Shown: positions 45,228 to 52,480 of the stretch, in pieces
Layout: the number at the start of each line of letters is the position of its first letter
Position numbering within the stretch: the stretch's first letter is position 1
Origin: Xanthomonas sp. AM6
GTDB taxonomy: Bacteria > Pseudomonadota > Gammaproteobacteria > Xanthomonadales > Xanthomonadaceae
Direction: 5' to 3'
Assembly: GCF_025665335.1 (NCBI RefSeq)
Contig: NZ_CP106869.1
Span: forward strand, 2,382,501-2,446,500
DNA length: 64,000 bases
Notes under the pieces: model-generated
The model's database searches: none
Told to the model about the DNA's origin: nothing
What the model saw: only the letters and a program-made list of their open reading frames with translations
Made by a program: the position numbers and the translations under genes

Positions 45228-45370
45228 GCGCAGTAGACGTAGAAGTGGGCATAACCTTTAGCGGCTTCCCGACTGACTTCTAGATACTCAAATTTGTGAT
45301 GCCCACCTAATATGCGTAAACCGGCCAAGGCCAAGTCACTGGACTGTTCAAACAATTTGTCGAAGTCCAT
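45050..45370 (-). pseudogene. N-terminal segment of the membrane gene, out of frame
   Basis: An ATG at 45370 preceded by GGGGAGG opens a frame reading MDFDKLFEQSSDLALAG and on to AAKGYAHFYVYC. At that point it enters the membrane gene in a different frame and becomes Cys/Ser-rich nonsense to 45050. The sensible part is 45370-45232 and, with one added base, would run straight into MHYLLLLCIVV of the gene at 44448. A translationally coupled small gene is the alternative, but the low-quality tail argues for a frameshift or sequencing error. Confidence 0.5.
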
Positions 45371-45784
45371 GCCTCCCCTGTCTGCCTGCATGATGCTGGG
45401 CTGGAGCACAAAGGATCAAGCCGCCTTGCTAGTGGCGAGGTCTTTTGACTTGAACTAGGCGCGATCGGAGCTGGCGACTTGGCAGACTTATCATGGATAG
45501 GGTGGGGCAGCTTTCGACCCCAGGCCGACGTCCCGCTAGGTGGCGCGGCGGCGAATCCAGGTCCGGTTTGCGACGGCTTGTTGGCCAGTCGTGTGCCGCC
45601 TAAGATCCAGCCAGGTCGATTATGAAGATGCCTTCCTATCCAAGCGGAGGAGGGCGCCGAAGTAAGGGGGGACTGTACGGAGGATCATTGGCAGCAGGAC
45701 GCCTTCAGCCAAGTGGATGCGTGGCTGCGTGCGTTGGACTTGCAGGATTGACGGCTATCGGAACGGCGAGAATAAGGGAGTGCA
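45371..45784. other. Intergenic region with a possible gene fragment
   Basis: About 410 bases. A frame ending at 45751 encodes DHWQQDAFSQVDAWLRALDL before its stop; it reads like the C-terminus of a small protein but has no start of its own. It directly precedes the OLD-type ATPase gene and may be the remnant of an upstream partner. Nothing else is supported. Confidence 0.4.
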
Positions 45785-46549
45785 ATGAAGATCAGACAGC
45801 TGAAGATTTTGAACTTCAGGGGGATTTGCAAACTCGAATGGGATCTCCCTGACGAGAAGACGTTCTGCCTGATCGGAAAGGGCGATTCGACGAAGACCAC
45901 TGTCCTTGAAGCGATCCGTTGCGTGTTCAGCCCGCAATGGAACCATGCCTTCAACGACTCCGACTTCCACCAATGCGACACGGATAACGCGATCCACATC
46001 GAGATCGTTCTCGGGGATTTGTTGCCCGAGTTCTGTGCGGAGCAAAAGTACGGCGCGCATCTTCGAGGCTGGAACAAAGACAAGTTCAAGCTGAACGACG
46101 AGCCGGAGGACGATGATGAGTATGTCCTCAGCGCTCGCCTCCTCGTCGCAAAGGATCTGGAGCCCAAGTGGAAAATCGTCACCGATCGAAACCCCGATGG
46201 GGTCGACTTCAAGGCCGCCGATCGTGCCAAGGTCGGCGTCGGCCTGATCGGCACATACAGCGAAAAGCAACTCACCTGGGCAGCTGGAACGGCGCTCGCC
46301 AAGATCACCGAGGCCGACAATCTGAACTTATCGCGAGTACGTCAACTGCGGGGCAGGGCGCCAATCCGGGAGGCACTTCAATGGCCAGAGGCATCACAGA
46401 ATCAGACGTCCACGCCGCCGCCGACACGCTTGTCGCGCTTGGCGAACGTCCGACCGTGGAACGAATCCGTGCTCATCTTGGCACTGGCTCGCCAAACACC
46501 GTGGTTCGCTGGCTGGAAACCTGGTGGGGAAGATTGGGTGAGCGGCTGA
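45785..46549 (+). pseudogene. OLD-family ATP-dependent endonuclease, truncated
   Basis: The N-terminus of an OLD-type ATPase-nuclease. It starts MKIRQLKILNFRGI, then the Walker A loop LIGKGDSTKTTVLEAI (K37, T38), and continues as the first ABC-like half to about residue 184 (LTWAAGTALAKITEADNL). After that the frame runs into unrelated sequence and overlaps the next gene in another frame, ending at 46549. Full OLD proteins are 500-700 residues with a C-terminal Toprim nuclease; that half and the Walker B region are missing. The break lies just before the KfrA-like gene, so a recombination event probably joined the two. Confidence 0.78.
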
Positions 46550-47280
46550 CCGCGCAGCAGGTCAGACTTGAGCTACCCAATGCCCCTGCGGAGCTGGCGA
46601 CCTTGGCCTCACAGTGGTGGGAGCATGCGCTGGCAGCCGCACAGCGCCACGCTGACGCCAACCTGGCTCAACAGCGTGCCGACCTCGTCGCACTACAAGA
46701 TGACTTGGGCAATCGGGAGGCCGCTTGGCAAGCGCAGATTCATCAGCATTCCGTTGCTGCCAACCAAGCTCGGCAGTCGCTGGTTGTCGCCGAACAGCGG
46801 CTGGCCGATCTCCAGCGCTTGTGCGATCAACAGCTTACTCAAATTGCCGACCTGACCACGCAACGCGAAGACTTGCGTGATCGCTGCACCCAGATGGAAC
46901 AAGAGCTTGGTGCGCTGCAGGGCCGCTACAGCGAGCGTGAGGCGGTGATCACCATCGAGCGCAATCGTCAGGCCGACCATGTGCGCGCAATTGAAGATAG
47001 GGCACATGTAGAGATCGATCGGGCACGGCAGGAAGCTCAGGCACTTCTAAAGCAACTTACGAGCGCACAACGGGAGCGTCAAACGTTTGAACAGCACGCT
47101 CGCCAGCAAGAAGACAGTACCCGTCAGGCGTTGGCTGAGGCGCTACGAGAAGCTGCCGTCGAGCGAACTCGAGCCGACACCCTGGCAGCAGAGTTACAAC
47201 GTACCGTCTCAGCGAGGCAAACGTCACGCCAGAAGTCGGCCGCACCGGCGGCACGCAAGCCGCGCCGCGCCGCACGTTAG
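46381..47280 (+). CDS. KfrA-like DNA-binding coiled-coil protein
   Basis: A 299-residue protein. Residues 1-60 match the KfrA N-terminal DNA-binding domain (ITESDVHAAADTLVALGERP, then RIRAHLGTGSPNTVVRWLETWW). Residues about 85-270 form a long coiled coil rich in Gln, Arg, Glu and Ala, and the C-terminus is basic (AARKPRRAAR). KfrA proteins bind DNA and help partition plasmids; chromosomal relatives occur in integrative elements. The ATG at 46381 opens the motif directly. It overlaps the end of the truncated OLD frame and is followed by a tRNA-like gene about 90 bases later, a combination seen in mobile islands. Confidence 0.85.
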   Translation: MARGITESDVHAAADTLVALGERPTVERIRAHLGTGSPNTVVRWLETWWGRLGERLTAQQVRLELPNAPAELATLASQWWEHALAAAQRHADANLAQQRADLVALQDDLGNREAAWQAQIHQHSVAANQARQSLVVAEQRLADLQRLCDQQLTQIADLTTQREDLRDRCTQMEQELGALQGRYSEREAVITIERNRQADHVRAIEDRAHVEIDRARQEAQALLKQLTSAQRERQTFEQHARQQEDSTRQALAEALREAAVERTRADTLAAELQRTVSARQTSRQKSAAPAARKPRRAAR

Positions 47281-47368
47281 ACAACAAGCGCATGGTATGC
47301 TCAAGCCATGAGTGCCTACCACCGCTACGAGCCCGGCTTTCGAATACCGGCGTGATCGCAACGATCAC

Positions 47369-47461
47369 GCCCCTGTAGCTCAATTGGTAGAGCAGCGGAT
47401 TTATATCCCGTCAGCGCCAGATAAGCGGCAAGTGCCGGTTCGAGCCCGGCCAGGGGCACCA
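47369..47461 (+). tRNA. tRNA-like gene, anticodon UAU, aberrant structure
   Basis: A 93-base cloverleaf with CCA encoded. The acceptor GCCCCTG pairs with CAGGGGC, the D arm GCTC/GAGC holds AATTGGTA, and the T arm GCCGG/CCGGC holds TTCGAGC; all are canonical. The anticodon arm is odd: GCGGA against CCCGT leaves a G-U and an A-C mismatch, and the loop TTTATAT places UAU at positions 34-36, which would read AUA (Ile). The variable region (47412-47433) is 22 bases, far longer than in any Ile tRNA and closer to class II tRNAs. It may be a tRNA-like integration site or a decaying tRNA gene. Isotype is not assigned. Confidence 0.7.
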
Positions 47462-47525
47462 CCTGTTCGCGTCGTCGCGGATGACGCGTTGAACCGTGCC
47501 TTGCTTCTACCCGGGCATTTAATTG

Positions 47526-48080
47526 ATGCGCTTTTTTCTAGATACCGAGTGGGCCGACACTCTAGGCTCTGAGCTCGTCAGCATCGCCCTGGTGGCGGAG
47601 AACGGCATTGACTACCTCTACGCCGAGCGAGAGGTCTTGCCGGCGCGTCCGACTGACTTCGTTCGAAGCGTCGTGTATCCACTGCTGGATCGGGACAAGT
47701 CGGTCCTGACGGATCAAGCAATGACCAAGCGCGTACGCGGTTTTCTCAACTCCGCAAGTGCTCCAATGATCTTTGCGGACTACGCCAACGATCTCCAGCT
47801 TCTCCACTACGTGCTCGCGGGCTTCGATCTACCCGATACCCAAGTCTATGCGTGCGGCCCGACACCTCGGCCAGTGGATGTGCAGATCATTCACGACAGG
47901 CCGACGGCGACATTGGTGGAAGCCTACTTTGAGGCTCATCCTGCAGTTCGGTCCAGACGACACCATGCCTTGGTCGATGCAGAGGCACTGAGAGTGGCAT
48001 GGCATATCTCTACCGGTCGCGTGCCATGCCCCGCATGGGGCGTTGATGCTATGGCACGAGTAAGCGCACACCCTAGCTAA
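47526..48080 (+). CDS. DEDDh 3'-5' exoribonuclease (RNase AS-like)
   Basis: A 184-residue exonuclease. The first acidic pair is D6-T-E8 in FLDTEW, the third acidic residue D85 is in IFADYAND, and H147 with D151 in RHHALVDAEALR completes a DEDDh site. The short length and the W after the first motif match the RNase AS-like group, bacterial 3'-5' exoribonucleases that prefer adenylated RNA. A TTG stands one codon before the ATG; the ATG is taken. It begins 64 bases after the tRNA-like gene, so a link to tRNA turnover is tempting but only inferred. A small gene of unknown function follows. Confidence 0.82.
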   Translation: MRFFLDTEWADTLGSELVSIALVAENGIDYLYAEREVLPARPTDFVRSVVYPLLDRDKSVLTDQAMTKRVRGFLNSASAPMIFADYANDLQLLHYVLAGFDLPDTQVYACGPTPRPVDVQIIHDRPTATLVEAYFEAHPAVRSRRHHALVDAEALRVAWHISTGRVPCPAWGVDAMARVSAHPS

Positions 48081-48116
48081 CCATCGTAAGCAGAACCGTG
48101 GGGAGAGAGAAGCGGC

Positions 48117-48476
48117 ATGAATGACCTCGCAGACGAACTAGATCCGCAGTACCGATCATGGCTGTTGTCTCAGGCTGTGCCTCATGTATGGGCTGCAACG
48201 TTTTCCCTCCATCTTGATAAAGGCGAGGGCACAGCAATCGCGACAGCAGATGCTGCGGCGGGCGTGGTGAAAAGGCTAAAGGATGAACCTGTGCTTCCTC
48301 CAGAGGAGGTTGTTGCCAAGTCGGGCTTCGTCTTTTCCTTCGACGATTTTCGGGGCTGGTACCGTGTCACTCATCGATTGCAACAGTCCAGTGGCTCGAT
48401 CTACCGAGATCCCACTGATACTGAGATCGAGCAAGCCTTCGAGAGCTACCAACAAAGCCGCAGTGACTTCTACTAA
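48117..48476 (+). CDS. Hypothetical protein, 119 residues
   Basis: I do not recognise a family. The protein is acidic with mixed helix and strand, no signal peptide and no membrane helix; it starts NDLADELDPQYRSWLLSQA and has a C-terminal patch FDDFRGWYRVTHRLQ. A GGGGAGAG sequence precedes the ATG at a workable distance, and the codon usage looks like that of the exonuclease gene 36 bases upstream, so it is likely a real gene transcribed with it. Confidence 0.6.
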   Translation: MNDLADELDPQYRSWLLSQAVPHVWAATFSLHLDKGEGTAIATADAAAGVVKRLKDEPVLPPEEVVAKSGFVFSFDDFRGWYRVTHRLQQSSGSIYRDPTDTEIEQAFESYQQSRSDFY

Positions 48477-48559
48477 GGTCTGGGAACACCAGACCGACAT
48501 CGGCATGCCATCTTGGCCAATCCGGAGCAGCTTTTCCTTCCTTCCATTTTGGAGTAAAC

Positions 48560-48745
48560 ATGGCCAAGCTCGATCCCCGTGTTTCCGAATTTGAGTCGAC
48601 CGAAGCCGCCGAGGACTACGACTGGTGGTTCCGGGCGAAGATCGAGCGCGCCGTGGCCGACACGCGGCCGACGATTTCGCACGACCAAGTGATGGCGCGC
48701 ACACGCTGCGATCGAAGCCGCCGCGAAGCGATAGAAGCTCGCTGA
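48560..48745 (+). CDS. Stability-determinant/RelB-type antitoxin, frameshifted end
   Basis: A 61-residue frame. Residues 1-48 (LDPRVSEFESTEAAEDYDWW, then HDQVMAR) are the hallmark of small antitoxins of the stability-determinant group, which pair with ParE/RelE-type toxins. The last 13 residues do not fit. Shifting frame just after MAR gives AAIEAAAKR and a stop, the normal ending, so two bases seem to have been lost. GGAG precedes the ATG at 7 bases. No toxin gene follows in either frame. The module is probably decayed. Confidence 0.72.
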   Translation: MAKLDPRVSEFESTEAAEDYDWWFRAKIERAVADTRPTISHDQVMARTRCDRSRREAIEAR

Positions 48746-49130
48746 TGAACCAGGTCCAGAGCTGCAGGAACTTGTCGTCCTATGGAACAGCGCTGCTGGA
48801 ACTTAAGGTCCAGATTTCAGTACTGGCGGTTGTTCTGGTCAACTCCGGGGCGTTTTTTCCGTCGTTCCATCAAAGCCGTGGCGACTTGTCCAGGCTCCGA
48901 GAAATGTGCGGCGTATGTCCGCGGCAAATGGGGTGTATGCCTGCGGGAACGGGGGCATTTCCTGCGCGGCAATCATCCAGTTCGGGACAGGCGCGTTTTG
49001 GCTCAATGGCGGGCAGGTCTGCAGGCCGGACTCGTACCACAACATTTCGCATAATGTATATTATGTTAAGACCTGGCTCGCAGTCTGGTCGCCAGCATCT
49101 CGTGCCTCTCACCCGCACCAAGCGCATCGC
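48746..49130. other. Gene-free region containing a dif-like site
   Basis: About 385 bases between the antitoxin and an NTF2-like gene. The first 60 bases read KLADEPGPELQELVVLWNS in one frame and may be debris of the toxin-antitoxin locus. The AT-rich core holds the XerCD site at 49044-49071. No gene or prophage piece could be supported. Confidence 0.6.
49044..49071 (+). other. dif: dif / XerC-XerD recombination site
   Basis: A 28-base site in three parts: ATTTCGCATAA (XerC arm, 49044-49054), TGTATA (central region, 49055-49060) and TTATGTTAAGA (XerD arm, 49061-49071). The E. coli dif has GCGCATAA, TGTATA and TTATGTTAAAT in the same places, so the centre and most of both arms are identical; only the last two bases of the XerD arm differ. 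XerC and XerD act here to resolve chromosome dimers, and filamentous phages of Xanthomonas integrate at it. The site is either the chromosomal dif, placing the window at the replication terminus, or a copy left by an integrated element. Confidence 0.8.
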
Positions 49131-49568
49131 TCATGCGGGAGCACCCGGCGAAAGCTGCTTGAACAGACCGTAGAAGTCGAAGTACGAGTCCGCCCGAATG
49201 ATCTTGCCATCCTTGAGCCGGTAGACATCGCAGAAATTGACCTGCATCGCCCGACCGGTAGGCTTCAGCTCGCCCGCCGGCGAATTGAACACTCCCAGGT
49301 GCGTGCCACGGCCGACACCTTGCGCAACCACGTAGTCGTCGATCGCCACGATGCTGCGCACCTCGCAGTTCGCATCCGGGAAAATATCGAACCAGCTTTT
49401 CCACGGATCGATGATGGCGTTGATCCCATAGGTGGTGAAGTCGAACGGCACGTCCAGCCATTCGCTTTCGGGCGCACCGAAATCCGCAATGGTCTTCAGA
49501 TCCTTGCTGTTGACGGCGTCGTACAGGCCGCGGATCAGCTTCTCGTTCGCTTGGTTGATCATTTGCAT
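49131..49568 (-). CDS. NTF2-like SnoaL family protein
   Basis: A 145-residue single-domain protein of the NTF2/SnoaL-like cone fold. The N-terminal helix reads ANEKLIRGLYDAVNSKDL and later strands include RAMQVNFCDVYRLKDGKI with RADSYFDFYGLFKQL, the usual C-terminal pattern of polyketide-cyclase-like and ester-cyclase-like proteins. They either catalyse ring closure or isomerisation or simply bind small molecules. It is the last gene of the minus-strand block that runs down from the NarL-type regulator. Two more NTF2-like genes lie in that block, so the cluster likely handles several related small molecules. Confidence 0.85.
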   Translation of the reverse strand: MQMINQANEKLIRGLYDAVNSKDLKTIADFGAPESEWLDVPFDFTTYGINAIIDPWKSWFDIFPDANCEVRSIVAIDDYVVAQGVGRGTHLGVFNSPAGELKPTGRAMQVNFCDVYRLKDGKIIRADSYFDFYGLFKQLSPGAPA

Positions 49569-49769
49569 GCTCCTGAGTCGAGGGTTCCGGTCGGCGGTCC
49601 TGCACCGGATCGGATGCCGGGGCCGTGGTGAAATCCTAGGCCCGTGTACTCGCCGCGCTAATACCGTTTCGTTTACTGGGATTGCCGATTCCTATCGGAC
49701 ATGCGGATCGCGTATGCGTGCGGACCGATGTCCAGGCCAACGACTCAAGGTCGATAGCCGCCGCACGCC

Positions 49770-50084
49770 CTACAGACGCCAAGGCTCCGGTCGGGACACC
49801 ATGGAGAAGCCGCGCAGGTCCAGATCGCCTTCGACCAGTGCCGGCAGGTCGGCGGCGAATGCCTGCATGTGCGGCTGCTGGAAATGCGCTGCAAGATCCT
49901 CCGCCGAGCGCCAGTTCTCGTAGACGCAGCACAGCTCGCGGTCGTCCAGCGAATGGTGGACGTCGTAGTTGATGCAGCCGGCCTCCTGCCGCGAGGGCGC
50001 CACCAGAGCGAGCAGGCGCGCCACAAGATCCTCGCAGCGGCCTGGCTTGGCGCGAATGAAGGCGATGTTGGTGACGTGGGACAT
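49770..50084 (-). CDS. Antibiotic biosynthesis monooxygenase (ABM/YgiN-like)
   Basis: A 104-residue ferredoxin-like fold protein of the ABM family. HVTNIAFIRAKPGRCEDLVA is the first strand-helix unit, and GCINYDVHHSLDDRELCCVY with ENWRSAEDLAAHFQQPH is the conserved middle, including the helix His pair. YgiN and relatives are quinol monooxygenases that work with quinone reductases, and a quinone-reductase-like gene lies just 29 bases upstream and a WrbA further up. AGGAG precedes the ATG. The combination supports quinone chemistry as the theme of this cluster. Confidence 0.9.
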   Translation of the reverse strand: MSHVTNIAFIRAKPGRCEDLVARLLALVAPSRQEAGCINYDVHHSLDDRELCCVYENWRSAEDLAAHFQQPHMQAFAADLPALVEGDLDLRGFSMVSRPEPWRL

Positions 50085-50113
50085 ATCGATCTCCTGACGA
50101 TTCGAGGCGGCAC

Positions 50114-51067
50114 TCACGGGATCAGCAGCATCGGCCCCGATGCACGCCGCGCCGCGATGTCGGCATGCGCGAGGGCCGCGCTGGCGAGCGGATAGCGGGC
50201 GGCATCGAGCTTGCCGAAGACACCCTGTCGGTACGCATCGAACACCTCGCTGGCGGCTTGCACCACCCTGCCCTGAAGATGCTGCGCCATAGGACCGCCG
50301 ACCATATGCACGCCACGCGCCGCCAATCCTGCCCGGTCTACCACCGGCGCCCCGGATGCGGCGCCGATGGCGACGATCGTGCCGCCATCGCGCACCGCAG
50401 CCACCGACGCGGCAAAGGTGGCCTTGCCGACGAATTCGTACACGACATCCACGCCGTTCGGCGCGAAGGCGCGGATCTGCCCGGCTAGATCGTCGCTGCC
50501 CGACAGCAATGCGCAGTCGACCGCATCGCCGAGCGCCGCCCACTTGGCTTGCGAACTCGCGGTGCCGATGACCGCTGCGCCCCTGGCCTTGGCCCAGCGC
50601 GAAAGCAGCATGCCGACGTTGCTGGAGGCGCCCTGCACCAGCACGGTGTCGCCAGCCTCGAGCCGGTAGAAGCCGTTCATCGCGGCCCAGGCGGTCAGGC
50701 CCTTGGTCAGTATCGTGGCCATCTGCGCCGATGACAGATCGTTCGGGGTATGGACCAGATCAGCCGCATTCACCAAGCGCACCTGGGCGTAGCCCCCTGG
50801 GGAAAGGAAGTAGGCCATCCGGTCGCCGATGGCGATGCCCTCGACCCCTGCCCCCACAGCCTCGATCACGCCGGCGCCCTCGACGCCGGTGACCCCCGGC
50901 AAGGGCATGGGGAAGATGCCCTGGCGAAAGGCGGTGTCGATGAAGTTGACGCCAATCGCCTCATGGCGCAACCGGACCTGCCCGGGCCCCGGCGCGCCGA
51001 CCTGTTCGTCCTCCGGCACCAGCACCTCGGGACCGCCATATCGATGGAAGCGAATCGTTGTCGTCAT
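50114..51067 (-). CDS. Quinone oxidoreductase (zinc-free MDR family)
   Basis: A 317-residue medium-chain reductase. The N-terminal GroES-like part includes IGVNFIDTAFRQGIF and GVEGAGVIEAVGAG; the NADPH-binding Rossmann part includes VLVQGASSNVGMLL (GxxxxxG loop). No zinc-ligand cysteines are present, which is normal for NADPH:quinone reductases such as QorA. The typical opening TTTIRFHRYGGPEVL fits that subfamily. The ATG at 51067 is chosen over the longer frame because it opens with that motif. It is followed 29 bases later by the ABM gene. Confidence 0.92.
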   Translation of the reverse strand: MTTTIRFHRYGGPEVLVPEDEQVGAPGPGQVRLRHEAIGVNFIDTAFRQGIFPMPLPGVTGVEGAGVIEAVGAGVEGIAIGDRMAYFLSPGGYAQVRLVNAADLVHTPNDLSSAQMATILTKGLTAWAAMNGFYRLEAGDTVLVQGASSNVGMLLSRWAKARGAAVIGTASSQAKWAALGDAVDCALLSGSDDLAGQIRAFAPNGVDVVYEFVGKATFAASVAAVRDGGTIVAIGAASGAPVVDRAGLAARGVHMVGGPMAQHLQGRVVQAASEVFDAYRQGVFGKLDAARYPLASAALAHADIAARRASGPMLLIP

Positions 51068-51185
51068 AGGAAACTCTTGATGGGGAAACGATGTTGGCGA
51101 ATCTGGAATCCATCCCGACTGTGGCGAGCCGGTCCGCCGGCCCAGCGAACGCATCGGACGCGAACGTTCCGTGCCGGCGCGCCGC

Positions 51186-51644
51186 TCATCCCCTGTCGGC
51201 TACAGGCACGCCCATGGACGCACTACGCCGCCGTGCATCCAGGCTGTAGCGCCCGGCGCCGAAGCCGGCGATCTGCAGGAAGCCGCCCGCCATGGCCAGG
51301 TTCTTGAAGAAATGGATGAACTGGTTCTGGTCGGAGAACTGGGCGTGGAAGCCCCATGCGGTGGCCACGCAGAACAGCGCCAGCGCCGCCGCCACCCACC
51401 GGGTACGGTAGCCGATCACCAAGGCAACGCTGCCGACGATTTCGACGAGCACCGCGATGCCGAAGGCCGCCTGCGGCAATGGCAGGCCGGCGGAGGCGAT
51501 GTAGCCGATGGTGGCCGCTGGCGCGGCCAGCTTTCCGATGCCCGAGATCAGGAAGATCGCGGCCATCGCGAGCCTGCCGGCCAGCGCCAGTGCCGACGCC
51601 AGGCGCGCGCCGGAGGTGGTGTCGAATACGGTTGAAGTGGGCAT
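51186..51644 (-). CDS. DoxX family membrane protein
   Basis: A 152-residue membrane protein with four helices. The first contains LAMAAIFLISGIGKL and the loop AATIGYIASAGLP that follow the DoxX pattern, and helix three includes FCVATAWGFHAQF. DoxX proteins often accompany quinone or thiol-redox genes, which suits the neighbours. Two in-frame starts are possible, 51644 and 51686; neither has a strong Shine-Dalgarno, and I prefer 51644 because the shorter form begins closer to the first helix. It lies between the SDR and the quinone reductase genes on the same strand. Confidence 0.83.
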   Translation of the reverse strand: MPTSTVFDTTSGARLASALALAGRLAMAAIFLISGIGKLAAPAATIGYIASAGLPLPQAAFGIAVLVEIVGSVALVIGYRTRWVAAALALFCVATAWGFHAQFSDQNQFIHFFKNLAMAGGFLQIAGFGAGRYSLDARRRSASMGVPVADRG

Positions 51645-51709
51645 ATCGATAGTCGGGGTTGGTGGCGTAGATGAAAGGCTATGCATCTGGGAGGCGGCGA
51701 CCCGGGCGG

Positions 51710-52480
51710 TCACAGCACCGACAACAATCCGCCATCGACGTACAAGGCGATTCCGGTGACATAGCTGGACATGTCCGAACCCAGCCAGACCACGGCATCG
51801 CCGATCTCCGACGGCTTGCCGAGGCGCCGCAGCGGCGTGCGCTGGCGGAAACCCTCCGAGGCCTCTGCCACGCCGGGCGTAGTCCGCAGCAGCGCGGTGT
51901 CGATGGTTCCGGGGCAGACCGCGTTCACCCGAATGCCCACCGGTCCGAGCGCATCGGCCATCGCCTTGGCCATCAGTACGACGCCGCCCTTGCTGGTCGA
52001 ATAGGCGATCGTCATCCCAGCGCCCCTGATCCCGCCCATGCTGGCCATCATGACGATGCTGCCGGGCGTGGAACGCGCCTGCATCCGCCTGGCCGCCGCC
52101 TGCGCACAGAACAGCACGCCGTCCAGGTTCACCGACATCAGGCGCCGGTAATCGTCCTCCGCGACATCGACACCGTCCGAGCGCAGGGTGATGCCCGCGT
52201 TGCACACCATGACGTCGACGCCACCGAACTCGTCGGCCGCCTCCACCAGACGCTCGACCTCCTCGCGCCTGCTCACGTCCGCACGCACGAAACGCGTCCG
52301 CACGCCCAGCGCCATGAGTTCGCTGGTCGTCGACTCGCCGCCCTCGCGGGGCGCCTCGGTGACATCGGAAACGACCACGGCCCTGGCGCCGTGCCGGGCG
52401 GCTGCGATCGCGATGGCCCGGCCGATCCCGCTGGCCACGCCCGTGACCACCACCACCTTGCCAGCCAGAAGGTCGGTCAT
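51710..52480 (-). CDS. SDR family NAD(P)-dependent oxidoreductase
   Basis: A 256-residue classical SDR. Motifs: VVTGVASGIGRA (cofactor loop), VCNAGIT (NAG), MMASMGG (catalytic Ser) and YSTSK (Tyr and Lys), ending GIALYVDGG. The segment after strand 2 (SDVTEAPREGGE) has an Asp, which favours NAD(H). The start overlaps the end of the upstream ester-cyclase-like gene by 4 bases, so the two are translationally coupled. It probably oxidises or reduces a ketone or alcohol intermediate in the cluster; the substrate is not known. Confidence 0.93.
   Translation of the reverse strand: MTDLLAGKVVVVTGVASGIGRAIAIAAARHGARAVVVSDVTEAPREGGESTTSELMALGVRTRFVRADVSRREEVERLVEAADEFGGVDVMVCNAGITLRSDGVDVAEDDYRRLMSVNLDGVLFCAQAAARRMQARSTPGSIVMMASMGGIRGAGMTIAYSTSKGGVVLMAKAMADALGPVGIRVNAVCPGTIDTALLRTTPGVAEASEGFRQRTPLRRLGKPSEIGDAVVWLGSDMSSYVTGIALYVDGGLLSVL

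Noticed and set aside
45622-45852. Small frame MKMPSYPSGGG just before the OLD gene
   Set aside because: Gly/Arg-rich, no ribosome binding site, and a different frame in the same place looks more protein-like.
42326-49130. Filamentous prophage at the dif-like site
   Set aside because: No zonula-occludens-like, replication-initiation or coat protein genes were found around 49 kb.
48906-49631. Plus-strand frame over the dif-like site and the NTF2-like gene
   Set aside because: It crosses the dif site and a well-supported minus-strand gene; no domain found.
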